Part shown: piece after piece, positions 1 through 7,801 of the stretch
How positions within the stretch are numbered: the first letter of the stretch is position 1
Layout of the letters: every line of letters begins with the position of its first letter
From: Bacteroides sp. An322
Lineage (GTDB): Bacteria; Bacteroidota; Bacteroidia; Bacteroidales; Bacteroidaceae
DNA length: 64,000 nucleotides
NCBI RefSeq assembly: GCF_002161765.1
Contig: NZ_NFIN01000018.1
Span: 1 to 64,000 of the forward strand
Direction of reading: 5' to 3'
Program-made: the position numbers and the translations under genes
The notes under the pieces: model-generated
Told to the model about the DNA's origin: nothing
The model's database searches: none
The model's input: only the letters and a program-made list of their open reading frames with translations

Positions 1-152
1 TTCTGCAATTCAGTAACTGCGCTCTTCAGATCAGTAATTTCTGTGCGCAGACCATCAATGTCATCATCATAGTCTTTACAAGAGGTAAAAGTTCCTGCCG
101 AAGCGAACAGAAGCGCTCCGAACAGCAGTGCACTTAAATACTTTTTTCTCAT
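1..152 (-). CDS. Surface lipoprotein, N-terminal fragment (runs off window start)
   Basis: Only the first 50 codons are inside the window. The protein begins with a lipoprotein signal peptide ending FTSC (cysteine 25), followed by KDYDDD, an acidic stretch that fits the Bacteroidota lipoprotein export signal, so surface exposure is likely. A heptad-like coiled-coil segment follows (residues about 31-50, DGLRTEITDLKSAVTEL). The first 32 residues match those of the lipoprotein starting at 19587, after which the two diverge. The function is unknown; it is a paralogue with a shared secretion module and a different mature part. Confidence 0.8.
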   Translation of the reverse strand, partial: MRKKYLSALLFGALLFASAGTFTSCKDYDDDIDGLRTEITDLKSAVTELQ

Positions 153-455
153 AACAAAATAAATTTAATTTTAAAATTAAAAAACTCAAATCGTTCTAAC
201 TCAAGTCGTTACAAACAATTCCCTAATCTGCCGAAACTCCCGAATCCTTTTTGTCTTGTAACCGCGCCGGAAACTGACGTGGGTATGGTTAAGTGGTTGA
301 TAAATAACGCATTAATAAAGGATTCCAAGAAGCCTGGAACTCACGCGGCGCAAATATGTGCCGGTTTTGTAGTCCAAAACCTGACGTAAAAGTTCGAAAT
401 AAGTGCCTGATATTGTATGCTTTACAAGAAGTAGAAAGTTAAAAGTCTATAAAAG
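57..455. repeat. Direct repeat, copy 1: shared promoter, leader and signal-peptide region
   Basis: About 400 bp covering the promoter, a long leader and the first 30 or so codons of the lipoprotein gene at 1-152 recur at 19491-19904 in the same orientation with only scattered differences. The other copy carries one extra 15-bp unit in the leader. Inside lies a perfect 7-bp inverted repeat (363-369 with 375-381, GGTTTTG/CAAAACC) just upstream of the proposed -7 element. The two copies flank the whole CAZyme locus and the cysE-lipoprotein region. Confidence 0.85.
350..358 (-). promoter_or_regulatory. Probable -7 element of the partial lipoprotein gene
   Basis: The minus strand reads CATATTTGC, one base from the Bacteroidota consensus TAnnTTTGC. 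It would give a leader of about 190 nt. The inverted repeat at 363-381 would overlap the region between -7 and -33, a good place for an operator. The same arrangement is found in the second copy. Confidence 0.4.
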
Positions 456-487
456 AAGAGGTATGGGATTGAGGTGAGAAATAAAAA

Positions 488-550
488 GGGATGTCTAGAA
501 ATTAAATAATTAATTTGCAATGTATTAATTATTTAATTTCTGAACATCCC
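488..550. terminator. Long inverted repeat downstream of the CAZyme operon
   Basis: Arms 488-514 and 524-550 are complementary over 27 bp except for two adjacent bases, with a 9-nt loop. The outer part is GGGATGT/ACATCCC and the inner part is AT-rich. It lies 33 bp past the stop of the esterase gene, where the operon transcript should end. It is a likely terminator or 3' stability hairpin, though no clean T-tract is seen. Confidence 0.55.
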
Positions 551-582
551 GATTAAAGCTTTACGAGAAATATTATTCTCTC

Positions 583-1431
583 TTATTTTTCAGGTAATTG
601 TTCGGATACATAAATTAAAGCGTCATGTAAAGCAGGGCGCCAATAATTCCAATCGTGTCCTCCTGCCTTTATGCGAAGTTCATAAGGAATGTTTCGCTTA
701 CGAAAACTTGTTATCAAATCAATATTTGCATCATAAGTGAAATCTTTATCACCGCAATCGATGAACCAACGTATAGATTTCCATGCTTTTACATCATTTT
801 CCGTTCCTTTTATTATTGTGTGAATGGGATTGTAATCATCGACTAATTTTTGACGCCATGGTGCTGAAGGGTCATTTTTTAAGAACTCCAACGGTTGGCT
901 ACGTAAGTAACTGCTCATTCCGTAAACCACATTGAAAAGGTCTGGATGAAGTACGCCATAGACAACTGATGCGCCGCCTCCCATAGAGTAGCCTGCTACC
1001 GAGCGGTATGCCTTTCCCTGCTTTACTCGGTAAGTACGCTCAATATAGGGCATGAATTCATGAAAAAAGAAATCCTCATACCGCCAATGGTTGGCATTAA
1101 ACCAAATCATGTTATTCTTATTAGCTTCGGGACAGACTACAATCATTTCTTTCATCTGTCCGCATGTTATTAGGCTATCTGCTAAATGTGAAAGTCCGCC
1201 GTAACGTTCCCAATCAATATTCGAGCAATTTCCGCCGTGTAGTAGATATAGCACAGGATAAGTGCGAACAGTGTCTGTTTCGTAACTCGGAGGTAGATAA
1301 ATAGTATATTCACGCTCGGTGATGCCTTGCAATAAGGTACAGGGCATTTTGGTGTATGTCACTGTACCTTGGGCAAGAAGATGCAGGCAACACAAGCACC
1401 ACGCAATACTGAAAGCAATGTGTTTTTTCAT
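583..1431 (-). CDS. Secreted CE1-like esterase (feruloyl/acyl esterase candidate)
   Basis: This 282-residue alpha/beta hydrolase of the esterase D / FrmB / CE1 type has a signal peptide (start MKKHIAFS, cleavage after LLAQ). Visible elements are the oxyanion-hole HGG (residues 65-67), the nucleophile elbow GYSMGG with Ser149, an acidic DCGDKD segment near 225-230 and the catalytic His259 in GGHDW. The start at 1431 is chosen because the upstream extension would overlap the GH43 gene and lacks signal-peptide character. It is the last gene of the minus-strand CAZyme operon. Family members remove ferulate or other acyl groups from plant polysaccharides, which would suit an arabinoxylan operon, but the substrate is inferred from context only. 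Confidence 0.8.
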   Translation of the reverse strand: MKKHIAFSIAWCLCCLHLLAQGTVTYTKMPCTLLQGITEREYTIYLPPSYETDTVRTYPVLYLLHGGNCSNIDWERYGGLSHLADSLITCGQMKEMIVVCPEANKNNMIWFNANHWRYEDFFFHEFMPYIERTYRVKQGKAYRSVAGYSMGGGASVVYGVLHPDLFNVVYGMSSYLRSQPLEFLKNDPSAPWRQKLVDDYNPIHTIIKGTENDVKAWKSIRWFIDCGDKDFTYDANIDLITSFRKRNIPYELRIKAGGHDWNYWRPALHDALIYVSEQLPEK

Positions 1432-1465
1432 TTGTTTATGGTTTTGTTTGATTTGATTATAGAAA

Positions 1466-2833
1466 TTAATTATCGAACTTCCACCAATCAAGATTGAATA
1501 AGGCGTGAGGCTTTTTCCCTTTGAACACAAGATAGAGGTCGTGTACACCCGTCACACTTTTCACTGAGGTTTCAAATTCCCGCCAGTTTTTCCACTCACC
1601 AGTATAGGAAATATCAAGTGTGCCTATTATTTCACCTTCTTTATTATCCAGACGAAGTTCTATCTGCCCGCCAAAATAGCGAGAAGAGGCACATGCCGTG
1701 AAACGTGATGCTCCTTTATCTCCGAAATCAACACAACGCACTTTAATATAATCATCGTTGTGGATATCTGTTACATATACACCTCGTTCCTCATCTGTTT
1801 CGGTGGTCACACCTTCCGACCAGGCGATAGTTTCTGCTTCGATACGTTGATAGGGACAAAGTGTGCCAACGGGTTCTGTTATGCCTGCATCAGTCATGTG
1901 CAGTTCAGGAAGCTTTCCATCGGGCATGTAGTTGAATTCTTCGACACATACAGATCGACAATAGCTATGTCCGCCCGGCAAGGCATCGTTGTGATAAAAG
2001 AAATAAGAATGCCCTTTATAATCAATAATAGCCGGATGATTGGTGTTGCTACCACGTTCGGTAGGCATAAGCACGCCTTGTGCCTGCCATTTCCCGTCTG
2101 CTGCGTTGCTCATAGAGTAATGAATGGATTCGGGGAATCCTGCTGCATAAAGCAAGTAATAACGTCCATTGCGTTTATAAAGCCATGGAGCTTCGGTGAA
2201 ACCTCCAGAAAAGGAGGAAGCGTCCAAACGGTCGATGACCTTGATTTCGCTCCCCAAGCTGACCATATCTGCATTCAATTTGGCGTAATAACAAACGCCA
2301 TTACCCCAATAGAGCCATGCTTGTCCGTCATCATCGATAAATACGGTAGGGTCGAGATCATCCCACGAATGTTTGGCATAGGTGGTCATGTTATTCGTTA
2401 CTAATCCACGTCCTATCGCATCTTTAAAAGGCCCGTATGGGGTATCACCCACTGCTACGCCAATGGAAGAACCGGGACTTTGTGTGTTCTGTGAAGAGAT
2501 ATACCAATAGAACTTCCCGTAACGAGGAATGCATTGTGCCGCACTGGCATCACCTGCCGACCAAGTGAAAGCACTTGTCCGAAGCGGTGTACCACAATCA
2601 GTCCAGTTTACCATATCGGTAGTTGTGTACAAGCGATATTCGCGCATCAGATAGGAATCCTTTGGCGAATCTTCCTCATCACATCCTACATACAGATACA
2701 GCGTATCGTTATAAACCATGGGAGCCGGGTCAGCCGTATAATGGGTTTGTATAATGGGGTTTTGCGCTTGAATGGACAGTGCGCATAGCCCTGCCATTGA
2801 AAAAAGGATATTCTTTATTTTCATTGTCTTCAT
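1466..2833 (-). CDS. GH43 glycosidase with C-terminal CBM6-like domain
   Basis: This secreted 455-residue five-bladed propeller enzyme of GH43 is probably an alpha-L-arabinofuranosidase or beta-xylosidase. The signal peptide ends at IQAQ (about residue 24). The family triad is visible: Asp35 in TADPAPM (base), Asp161 in DLDPTVF (pKa modulator) and Glu214 in FTEAPWLYK (acid). Residues from about 327 form a CBM6-type beta-sandwich (YQRIEAETIAWSEG to DWWKF). It has the same architecture as the products of 5064-6431 and 6439-7770, so these are local duplicates. It is preceded closely by the GH43 gene at 2849 and followed by the esterase. MKIKN, three codons in, is an alternative start. Confidence 0.88.
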   Translation of the reverse strand: MKTMKIKNILFSMAGLCALSIQAQNPIIQTHYTADPAPMVYNDTLYLYVGCDEEDSPKDSYLMREYRLYTTTDMVNWTDCGTPLRTSAFTWSAGDASAAQCIPRYGKFYWYISSQNTQSPGSSIGVAVGDTPYGPFKDAIGRGLVTNNMTTYAKHSWDDLDPTVFIDDDGQAWLYWGNGVCYYAKLNADMVSLGSEIKVIDRLDASSFSGGFTEAPWLYKRNGRYYLLYAAGFPESIHYSMSNAADGKWQAQGVLMPTERGSNTNHPAIIDYKGHSYFFYHNDALPGGHSYCRSVCVEEFNYMPDGKLPELHMTDAGITEPVGTLCPYQRIEAETIAWSEGVTTETDEERGVYVTDIHNDDYIKVRCVDFGDKGASRFTACASSRYFGGQIELRLDNKEGEIIGTLDISYTGEWKNWREFETSVKSVTGVHDLYLVFKGKKPHALFNLDWWKFDN

Positions 2834-2848
2834 TTTTCTGCATTTGAT

Positions 2849-4951
2849 TCATTTTGACGCATTCTCTTCAGAGTATACTTCCCAAGCAAAGACCGTTCCG
2901 TCCTTACGGTCGGGGCGAGTGCCTTCCCAATCGGCGGCATACGGTTCGCTTGTTAGTGGATTCAGACCCACGAAACGATTTGTATGGAGAGAAAGTAACA
3001 TACAGTTTCCCCAAAGCATATCTTGCCATAAGAAAAGACTTGCTTTACTTTCTTTTTTCATAAGACGTACATCACCCGAAAGTCCTAAACCTGTTACGGT
3101 GAGAAATCCCGAACCATCTGCCGCTTCGAGTGCTACTCGTCCTTTACCGCGGTCATGTACGAGGAAACGGCAACTAGCTTCATTAAACTCTTTGCTTCCT
3201 GAAGCTGCATGGTGAAGCATCCCATGCGGATTCGCCCAAGCCCGTTCGCCATTTGCAAGGTTTGTTAGAGTAATGATTTTTCCTACAGGCAGATTTTTTG
3301 AGCGGTCGGCTAAAGGTTCGTCAACGGTGAAATTATCGAACTTAGCGTATCCGCCTTTCTTCCCGTTCGTGTTATAAGCAAAAAGTGCGTAGCGCACGCC
3401 TTGGAAGGTATGCATCTGATAACCTAAACGCAAGCCTTCGCCTATCGTCTTAAAGTCATTTCCATTTGTACTGTAAGCCATTGATGCTATATCGTTGCGG
3501 AAGTCTCCACAGGCACGGAGCCAGACCTTGTCAGAAGCCAAAGGTTCATCAGTACGGACGTTCTTCACCATGTCGTAGAAACGGAGCATAAGTCCTTCAG
3601 CAGTGCGTACTGCCCCTATCCAATAATAAGGTGTGTTAAACAAGGCTAGTCCCGCCACATCGCCTTTCTTTAACGCACTTGCATCCAGCTCCACTGTGAC
3701 GGTGGATTCGGGACCCATAGCCCGTTGGGTCAACGTATTTTTGGCAAACATTAAGCTTCGGGCAGGAAGTGTATGCAGGCGGAGTGTACCTTTCGTTACT
3801 TTCCATTTACTATCTACAGGGATGTGGTTCCATTGCCATACGGGATTCAATTTGTCTGACGAGAAGTCGTCATCACGTTGATAAGGAGCATGAGGCTCTG
3901 TTTCCACACCCGTATCGGGGTTGAACCACGTGCGTGGTGAGCGTCCCAAATTGCCTTCTACACCGAAATAGGGCCAGCCGTTCTTCCACGTAACAGGCGA
4001 AAGATAAGTAAGCCGGCCTACCGACCTCATATCCATCATCGAAAAACCCCACCATTCGCCATTGGGCAAATCTACAATGCCTCCCTGATGTAGAGGTACG
4101 GCGCTGAAATAATTGTCAGAAGGAGGTTGAAATGTGAATTTGTCTCCTTCATCAGGAATATCAGACCAAAAACCGTATCCTTGTGTCCACCAGCCTTGTC
4201 CGTTACCCATTGTTTCGCGGTGGCTGATGACCGTTGTTTCGTAAGGACCTTCGGGACGGTCGGCACGAGCACATTGCATCCGCCCTACCGGTGCATAGTC
4301 GGCACTGATAATGTAATATTTCCCGTTAATTTTATAAAAATGATGTCCTTCACCCATAGCACTGCCTTTAGGGATAATGACGCGATCACTTCCTTCTACG
4401 TAGCCACTGAAATCGGGTTTGATTTCAATGAGATGTACCTCGTCATATCCATGTACGGCATAAATTCTACCGTCATCATCGAAGAGGACACCAAGGTCGT
4501 AAATCGTTCCACCCATGTTTTTATGTGTCCAGGGACCTTCGGGACGGTCGGCAATGAACACTTGCAAACCGTATCCGTTTATATTAACGAAAATATAGAA
4601 TTTCCCATTGTAATAACGAATACATGGTGCCCAAATGCCGTTGCCATATACTCCTTTCTTCCCTTCCAGATGAAAATCAGGACCCAAATCCAAAGTCTCG
4701 AATACGTATGTAACAAAGTTCCAGTTTACGAGGTCTTTAGAATGTAATAAAGGTAAGCCGGGCATGGCGTGCATTGAACTTGCCACCATATAGAAGTCCG
4801 TTCCCACCCGGATAAGGTCAGGATCGGTAAATTCATCGTAAAACAGGGGATTGGTGAATGTACCATTTCCGTTGTCCGCCGTCCATGTCTGGGCATATAT
4901 TCCACACAAGGTGTATAGCCCCAATAAGAAAGAACAAATTATCTTTTTCAT
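2849..4951 (-). CDS. GH43 glycosidase with beta-xylosidase C2-like and beta-trefoil-like domains
   Basis: The product is secreted, 700 residues, with start MKKIICS chosen because it opens a normal signal peptide ending at IYAQ. The GH43 catalytic domain spans about 25-325, with Asp43 (FTDPDLI), Asp152 (YDLGVLFDDDG) and Glu201 (GEGHHFYK). A concanavalin-like GH43 C2 domain follows (about 365-540). The last 140 residues (from KNLPVGKIITL) look like a beta-trefoil carbohydrate-binding module, which is unusual for this type. Expected activity is release of xylose or arabinose from xylan decorations. A small inverted repeat (4991-5048) separates it from the next upstream gene. Confidence 0.87.
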   Translation of the reverse strand: MKKIICSFLLGLYTLCGIYAQTWTADNGNGTFTNPLFYDEFTDPDLIRVGTDFYMVASSMHAMPGLPLLHSKDLVNWNFVTYVFETLDLGPDFHLEGKKGVYGNGIWAPCIRYYNGKFYIFVNINGYGLQVFIADRPEGPWTHKNMGGTIYDLGVLFDDDGRIYAVHGYDEVHLIEIKPDFSGYVEGSDRVIIPKGSAMGEGHHFYKINGKYYIISADYAPVGRMQCARADRPEGPYETTVISHRETMGNGQGWWTQGYGFWSDIPDEGDKFTFQPPSDNYFSAVPLHQGGIVDLPNGEWWGFSMMDMRSVGRLTYLSPVTWKNGWPYFGVEGNLGRSPRTWFNPDTGVETEPHAPYQRDDDFSSDKLNPVWQWNHIPVDSKWKVTKGTLRLHTLPARSLMFAKNTLTQRAMGPESTVTVELDASALKKGDVAGLALFNTPYYWIGAVRTAEGLMLRFYDMVKNVRTDEPLASDKVWLRACGDFRNDIASMAYSTNGNDFKTIGEGLRLGYQMHTFQGVRYALFAYNTNGKKGGYAKFDNFTVDEPLADRSKNLPVGKIITLTNLANGERAWANPHGMLHHAASGSKEFNEASCRFLVHDRGKGRVALEAADGSGFLTVTGLGLSGDVRLMKKESKASLFLWQDMLWGNCMLLSLHTNRFVGLNPLTSEPYAADWEGTRPDRKDGTVFAWEVYSEENASK

Positions 4952-4990
4952 AGTTAAAAGTAAATAGGTAATTATCCATTGAATACAAAA

Positions 4991-5048
4991 GCACGGAAAC
5001 ACAAAATTTCATCATTATGTAGAATTTAAATTCTTTGTGTCTCCGTGC
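4991..5048. repeat. CRCAGA-family inverted repeat, short copy
   Basis: Arms 4991-5005 (GCACGGAAACACAAA) and 5034-5048 match in 14 of 15 positions. It sits inside the CAZyme operon between two GH43 genes, so it is probably transcribed as an intercistronic hairpin. It is a short relative of the larger family copies at 21.2, 39.1 and 43.3 kb. Confidence 0.6.
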
Positions 5049-5063
5049 CTCTGCATTTAATAA

Positions 5064-6431
5064 TTAATACTGGAACATCCAGTAGTCGAAATACATCAGT
5101 CGTCCGGGCTTTTCGCCTTTACATACGAAATAGAGGTCGTGTACGCCATTTATTTTTGCTATGTCTGTGGTCACTACAGCCCAACGGTCATCCCATCCAG
5201 TCATAGGTATTTTGATAGTAGCAAGTAATTCGCCTTGTAAACCATCGGCACGCACTTCCATTGTTACACCTCCGTTATGTGTAGTGCCTACGCGGGTGAT
5301 TAGCTTCGAAGCCCCTTCCGTACGGAAGTCCACACCTTTTACCTTGATGTAGGCTCCGTCGCACATCGCATTGACAAATACGCCAACTTCTTCGTTTTGG
5401 TCTGCTTTCATGCCTTCAGAAAAAGCCATCGTTTCGGCTTCTGTCTTGCGGTACGGGTTCAGTGTTTGTAACCCTTCGCGGATGCCTTCGGTCATTTTCA
5501 TAGGCTTGATAGTGCCATCGGCGTTGAATTCTGCTTGTTCTACGCATACCGAACGGGTAAAGCCTGTACCTCCGGGAAGCGCACCGTTGTGATAGAATAG
5601 ATAAGTGTTGCCTTTATAGTCGGCGATTCCCGGATGGTTGGTGAAACTTCGTCCTTCGGTGGGCATTAGCGTACCGGCATATTTCCATGGACCGATGGGG
5701 CTTTTACTCATCGAATAGCCCAAGTGTTCGGAGATAGGGCCTCCCGCCCACAACAGGTAATACCAGTCAGCATGTTTATAGAGCCATGGACCTTCTTCGT
5801 AAAGCGTAGGGCGTTCGGGTACATTTCCTTCGCGTTTGCCGAAAGCTTCTTCGGTCATGGGGACCTTTGTGATTTCTCCTGTATACGAAATCATGTCTTC
5901 ATTCAATTTTACGTAATAACAGAACGGATTACCCCAATACAGGTAAGCCTGCCCGTCATCGTCTATCATTACGGTAGGGTCAATATCACCTTTTCCGCTG
6001 CTTACCAATGGTTTGCCTAAAGGGTCATAGAAAGGTCCGTAAGGATTGTCTGCTACTGCTACGCCAATAGCTCCTCCGCCTTTTTTCATTGTGACAGGAA
6101 CATAAGCGTAAAATTTGCCTCCTCGTTCTACGCATTGCATTGCCCAAGCGTCACCTTTTGCCCATTCGAAAGTCTTATAAGAGAGTGCTACACCGTGGTC
6201 GGTCCAGTTCACCATGTCTTCAGTGGAATAGAGCTTCCAATCGTTCATTGTGAACCAAGTTGATTCGTCTTCATCGTGGCTGGTATAGAGATACATTTTG
6301 CCATTATAAACCATTGGAGCAGGGTCGGCGGTGTACATGGTCTGTACTATTGGGTTTTGCGCCGTAGCGGAGAAGGCAAACATACCCAATGTCATTATGA
6401 ATAAATGCTTTTTGTTTTTCATGTTCTTCAT
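5064..6431 (-). CDS. GH43 glycosidase with CBM6-like domain
   Basis: The product is a secreted 455-residue enzyme with signal peptide ending at SATAQ. The GH43 triad is visible as Asp36 (TADPAPM), Asp151 (DIDPTVM) and Glu213 (YEEGPWLYK). A CBM6-like domain covers about 325-455. It closely resembles the next gene upstream (6439-7770; both begin MKNKK-like, and both have the [17 protein letters not shown] stretch), so the pair arose by tandem duplication and diverged around the active-site loops. That suggests related but different linkages. It is most likely an arabinofuranosidase or xylosidase. The start may be three codons later (MKNKK). Confidence 0.87.
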   Translation of the reverse strand: MKNMKNKKHLFIMTLGMFAFSATAQNPIVQTMYTADPAPMVYNGKMYLYTSHDEDESTWFTMNDWKLYSTEDMVNWTDHGVALSYKTFEWAKGDAWAMQCVERGGKFYAYVPVTMKKGGGAIGVAVADNPYGPFYDPLGKPLVSSGKGDIDPTVMIDDDGQAYLYWGNPFCYYVKLNEDMISYTGEITKVPMTEEAFGKREGNVPERPTLYEEGPWLYKHADWYYLLWAGGPISEHLGYSMSKSPIGPWKYAGTLMPTEGRSFTNHPGIADYKGNTYLFYHNGALPGGTGFTRSVCVEQAEFNADGTIKPMKMTEGIREGLQTLNPYRKTEAETMAFSEGMKADQNEEVGVFVNAMCDGAYIKVKGVDFRTEGASKLITRVGTTHNGGVTMEVRADGLQGELLATIKIPMTGWDDRWAVVTTDIAKINGVHDLYFVCKGEKPGRLMYFDYWMFQY

Positions 6432-6438
6432 CTAATTA

Positions 6439-7770
6439 TTATTCAAATTTCCAGTAATCCCAGTTCATCAGGTTCTTCTTTTCTTTTCCTTTTCCTTTAA
6501 AGCGGAACACTAAGTCGTGTACGCCTTTCGCTCCTTTTATTGAGCAAGTGAACTCTTTATAGTTATCCATGCCTCCCGTAGCGTTTACTTTCAATGTGCC
6601 TACCAACTTTCCTTCAGCACTATCGAGGTGCACTTCTATCGCGCAATTGCCCGTAGCGGAAGCCACCGATGCGGTAAACCGTTTGGCACCCTTTCCGAAA
6701 TCTACAGACCTTACAACCAGCGTATCAGCATCATCGATACTTGTAACATAGATGCCTCTTTCCGCATGTTTGGCGGTCTTCAGTCCATATCCCCATGCCA
6801 TGGTTTCGGCTTCTACGCGGCGATATGGATTAAAGTTTTCTATCGGCATTAATTTCGTATCTTTAAAATAAGGTACTTCTTGTATGGTTCCGTCTGCATT
6901 GTAATGCATTTCGGCAGCCGAAATCGAGCGGCGTTCATGGTGCTCTTCCATTTCGAGGCGCAGCAAGTCATAGTTCTGTCCGAAGACATAGCTCTTACCC
7001 TTGTAGTCGATGATGCCTGGGTGATTGCCGCGCGTACGGTCGGTAGGAGCCATAATGTAGCCTTTCACCTCCCACGGTCCGGTGGGGTATTTGGCCATGG
7101 CATAGCCGATACCTTCGGGACAACACGTGGAAGCGTATGCTAAATAATACTTGCCATTACGTTTATAGAACCACGGACCTTCCTGATAGTGCTCCAGCTT
7201 GCCCACGCGCACGATGGTGCCGCTATAGGAAATCATGTCTTCGTTCAACGCCACATAATACAGGTTCGGGTTACCCCAGTACATATAGGCTTGTCCGTCA
7301 TCGTCAATCCAGACAGTCGGGTCAATGTCTTCCCAATGTTCTTGTTGCCATACAAGCGGTTTTCCGATAGGGTCTTTAAATGGTCCATAGGGAGAATCGG
7401 AAACCAATACACCGATGCCGTTCCCGTGGAGGGGGCAATACATATAAAACTTACCATTGCGCTCCACTACCTGTTGTGCCCATGCACCGTTATCACGCTT
7501 ACGCCAAGCAAACTCTTTCAGGGAAGCGACGGGACCGTGGTCTGTCCAGTTTACCATATCGGTAGAGGTATAAAGTTGCCAGTCGAGCATTTTGAACTCG
7601 TAGCCTTGTGCATCGTCTTCATCGTGGCTGGTATAGAGGAAGATGGTGTCGTTATACACCATTGGGGCAGGGTCTGCCGTATACTTGGTTTGGATAATCG
7701 GCTCTTGTGCTGTGGCAGAAAGGGCGAATACGCCCAATGCCATCAGGGATAGCTGTTTTTTGTTTTTCAT
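6439..7770 (-). CDS. GH43 glycosidase with CBM6-like domain
   Basis: The product is a secreted 443-residue GH43 enzyme with signal peptide ending at SATAQ. Catalytic residues read as Asp33 (TADPAPM), Asp150 (DIDPTVW) and Glu197 (YQEGPWFYK). A CBM6-like domain runs from about residue 317 to the end. The spacing of 7 bp to the following GH43 gene and 31 bp from the GH97 gene indicates a single transcript. It is a tandem paralogue of 5064-6431. The exact substrate cannot be read from the sequence. Confidence 0.87.
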   Translation of the reverse strand: MKNKKQLSLMALGVFALSATAQEPIIQTKYTADPAPMVYNDTIFLYTSHDEDDAQGYEFKMLDWQLYTSTDMVNWTDHGPVASLKEFAWRKRDNGAWAQQVVERNGKFYMYCPLHGNGIGVLVSDSPYGPFKDPIGKPLVWQQEHWEDIDPTVWIDDDGQAYMYWGNPNLYYVALNEDMISYSGTIVRVGKLEHYQEGPWFYKRNGKYYLAYASTCCPEGIGYAMAKYPTGPWEVKGYIMAPTDRTRGNHPGIIDYKGKSYVFGQNYDLLRLEMEEHHERRSISAAEMHYNADGTIQEVPYFKDTKLMPIENFNPYRRVEAETMAWGYGLKTAKHAERGIYVTSIDDADTLVVRSVDFGKGAKRFTASVASATGNCAIEVHLDSAEGKLVGTLKVNATGGMDNYKEFTCSIKGAKGVHDLVFRFKGKGKEKKNLMNWDYWKFE

Positions 7771-7801
7771 GTTATTTGTTTTTTAGGATTAATATTCATA
7801 C

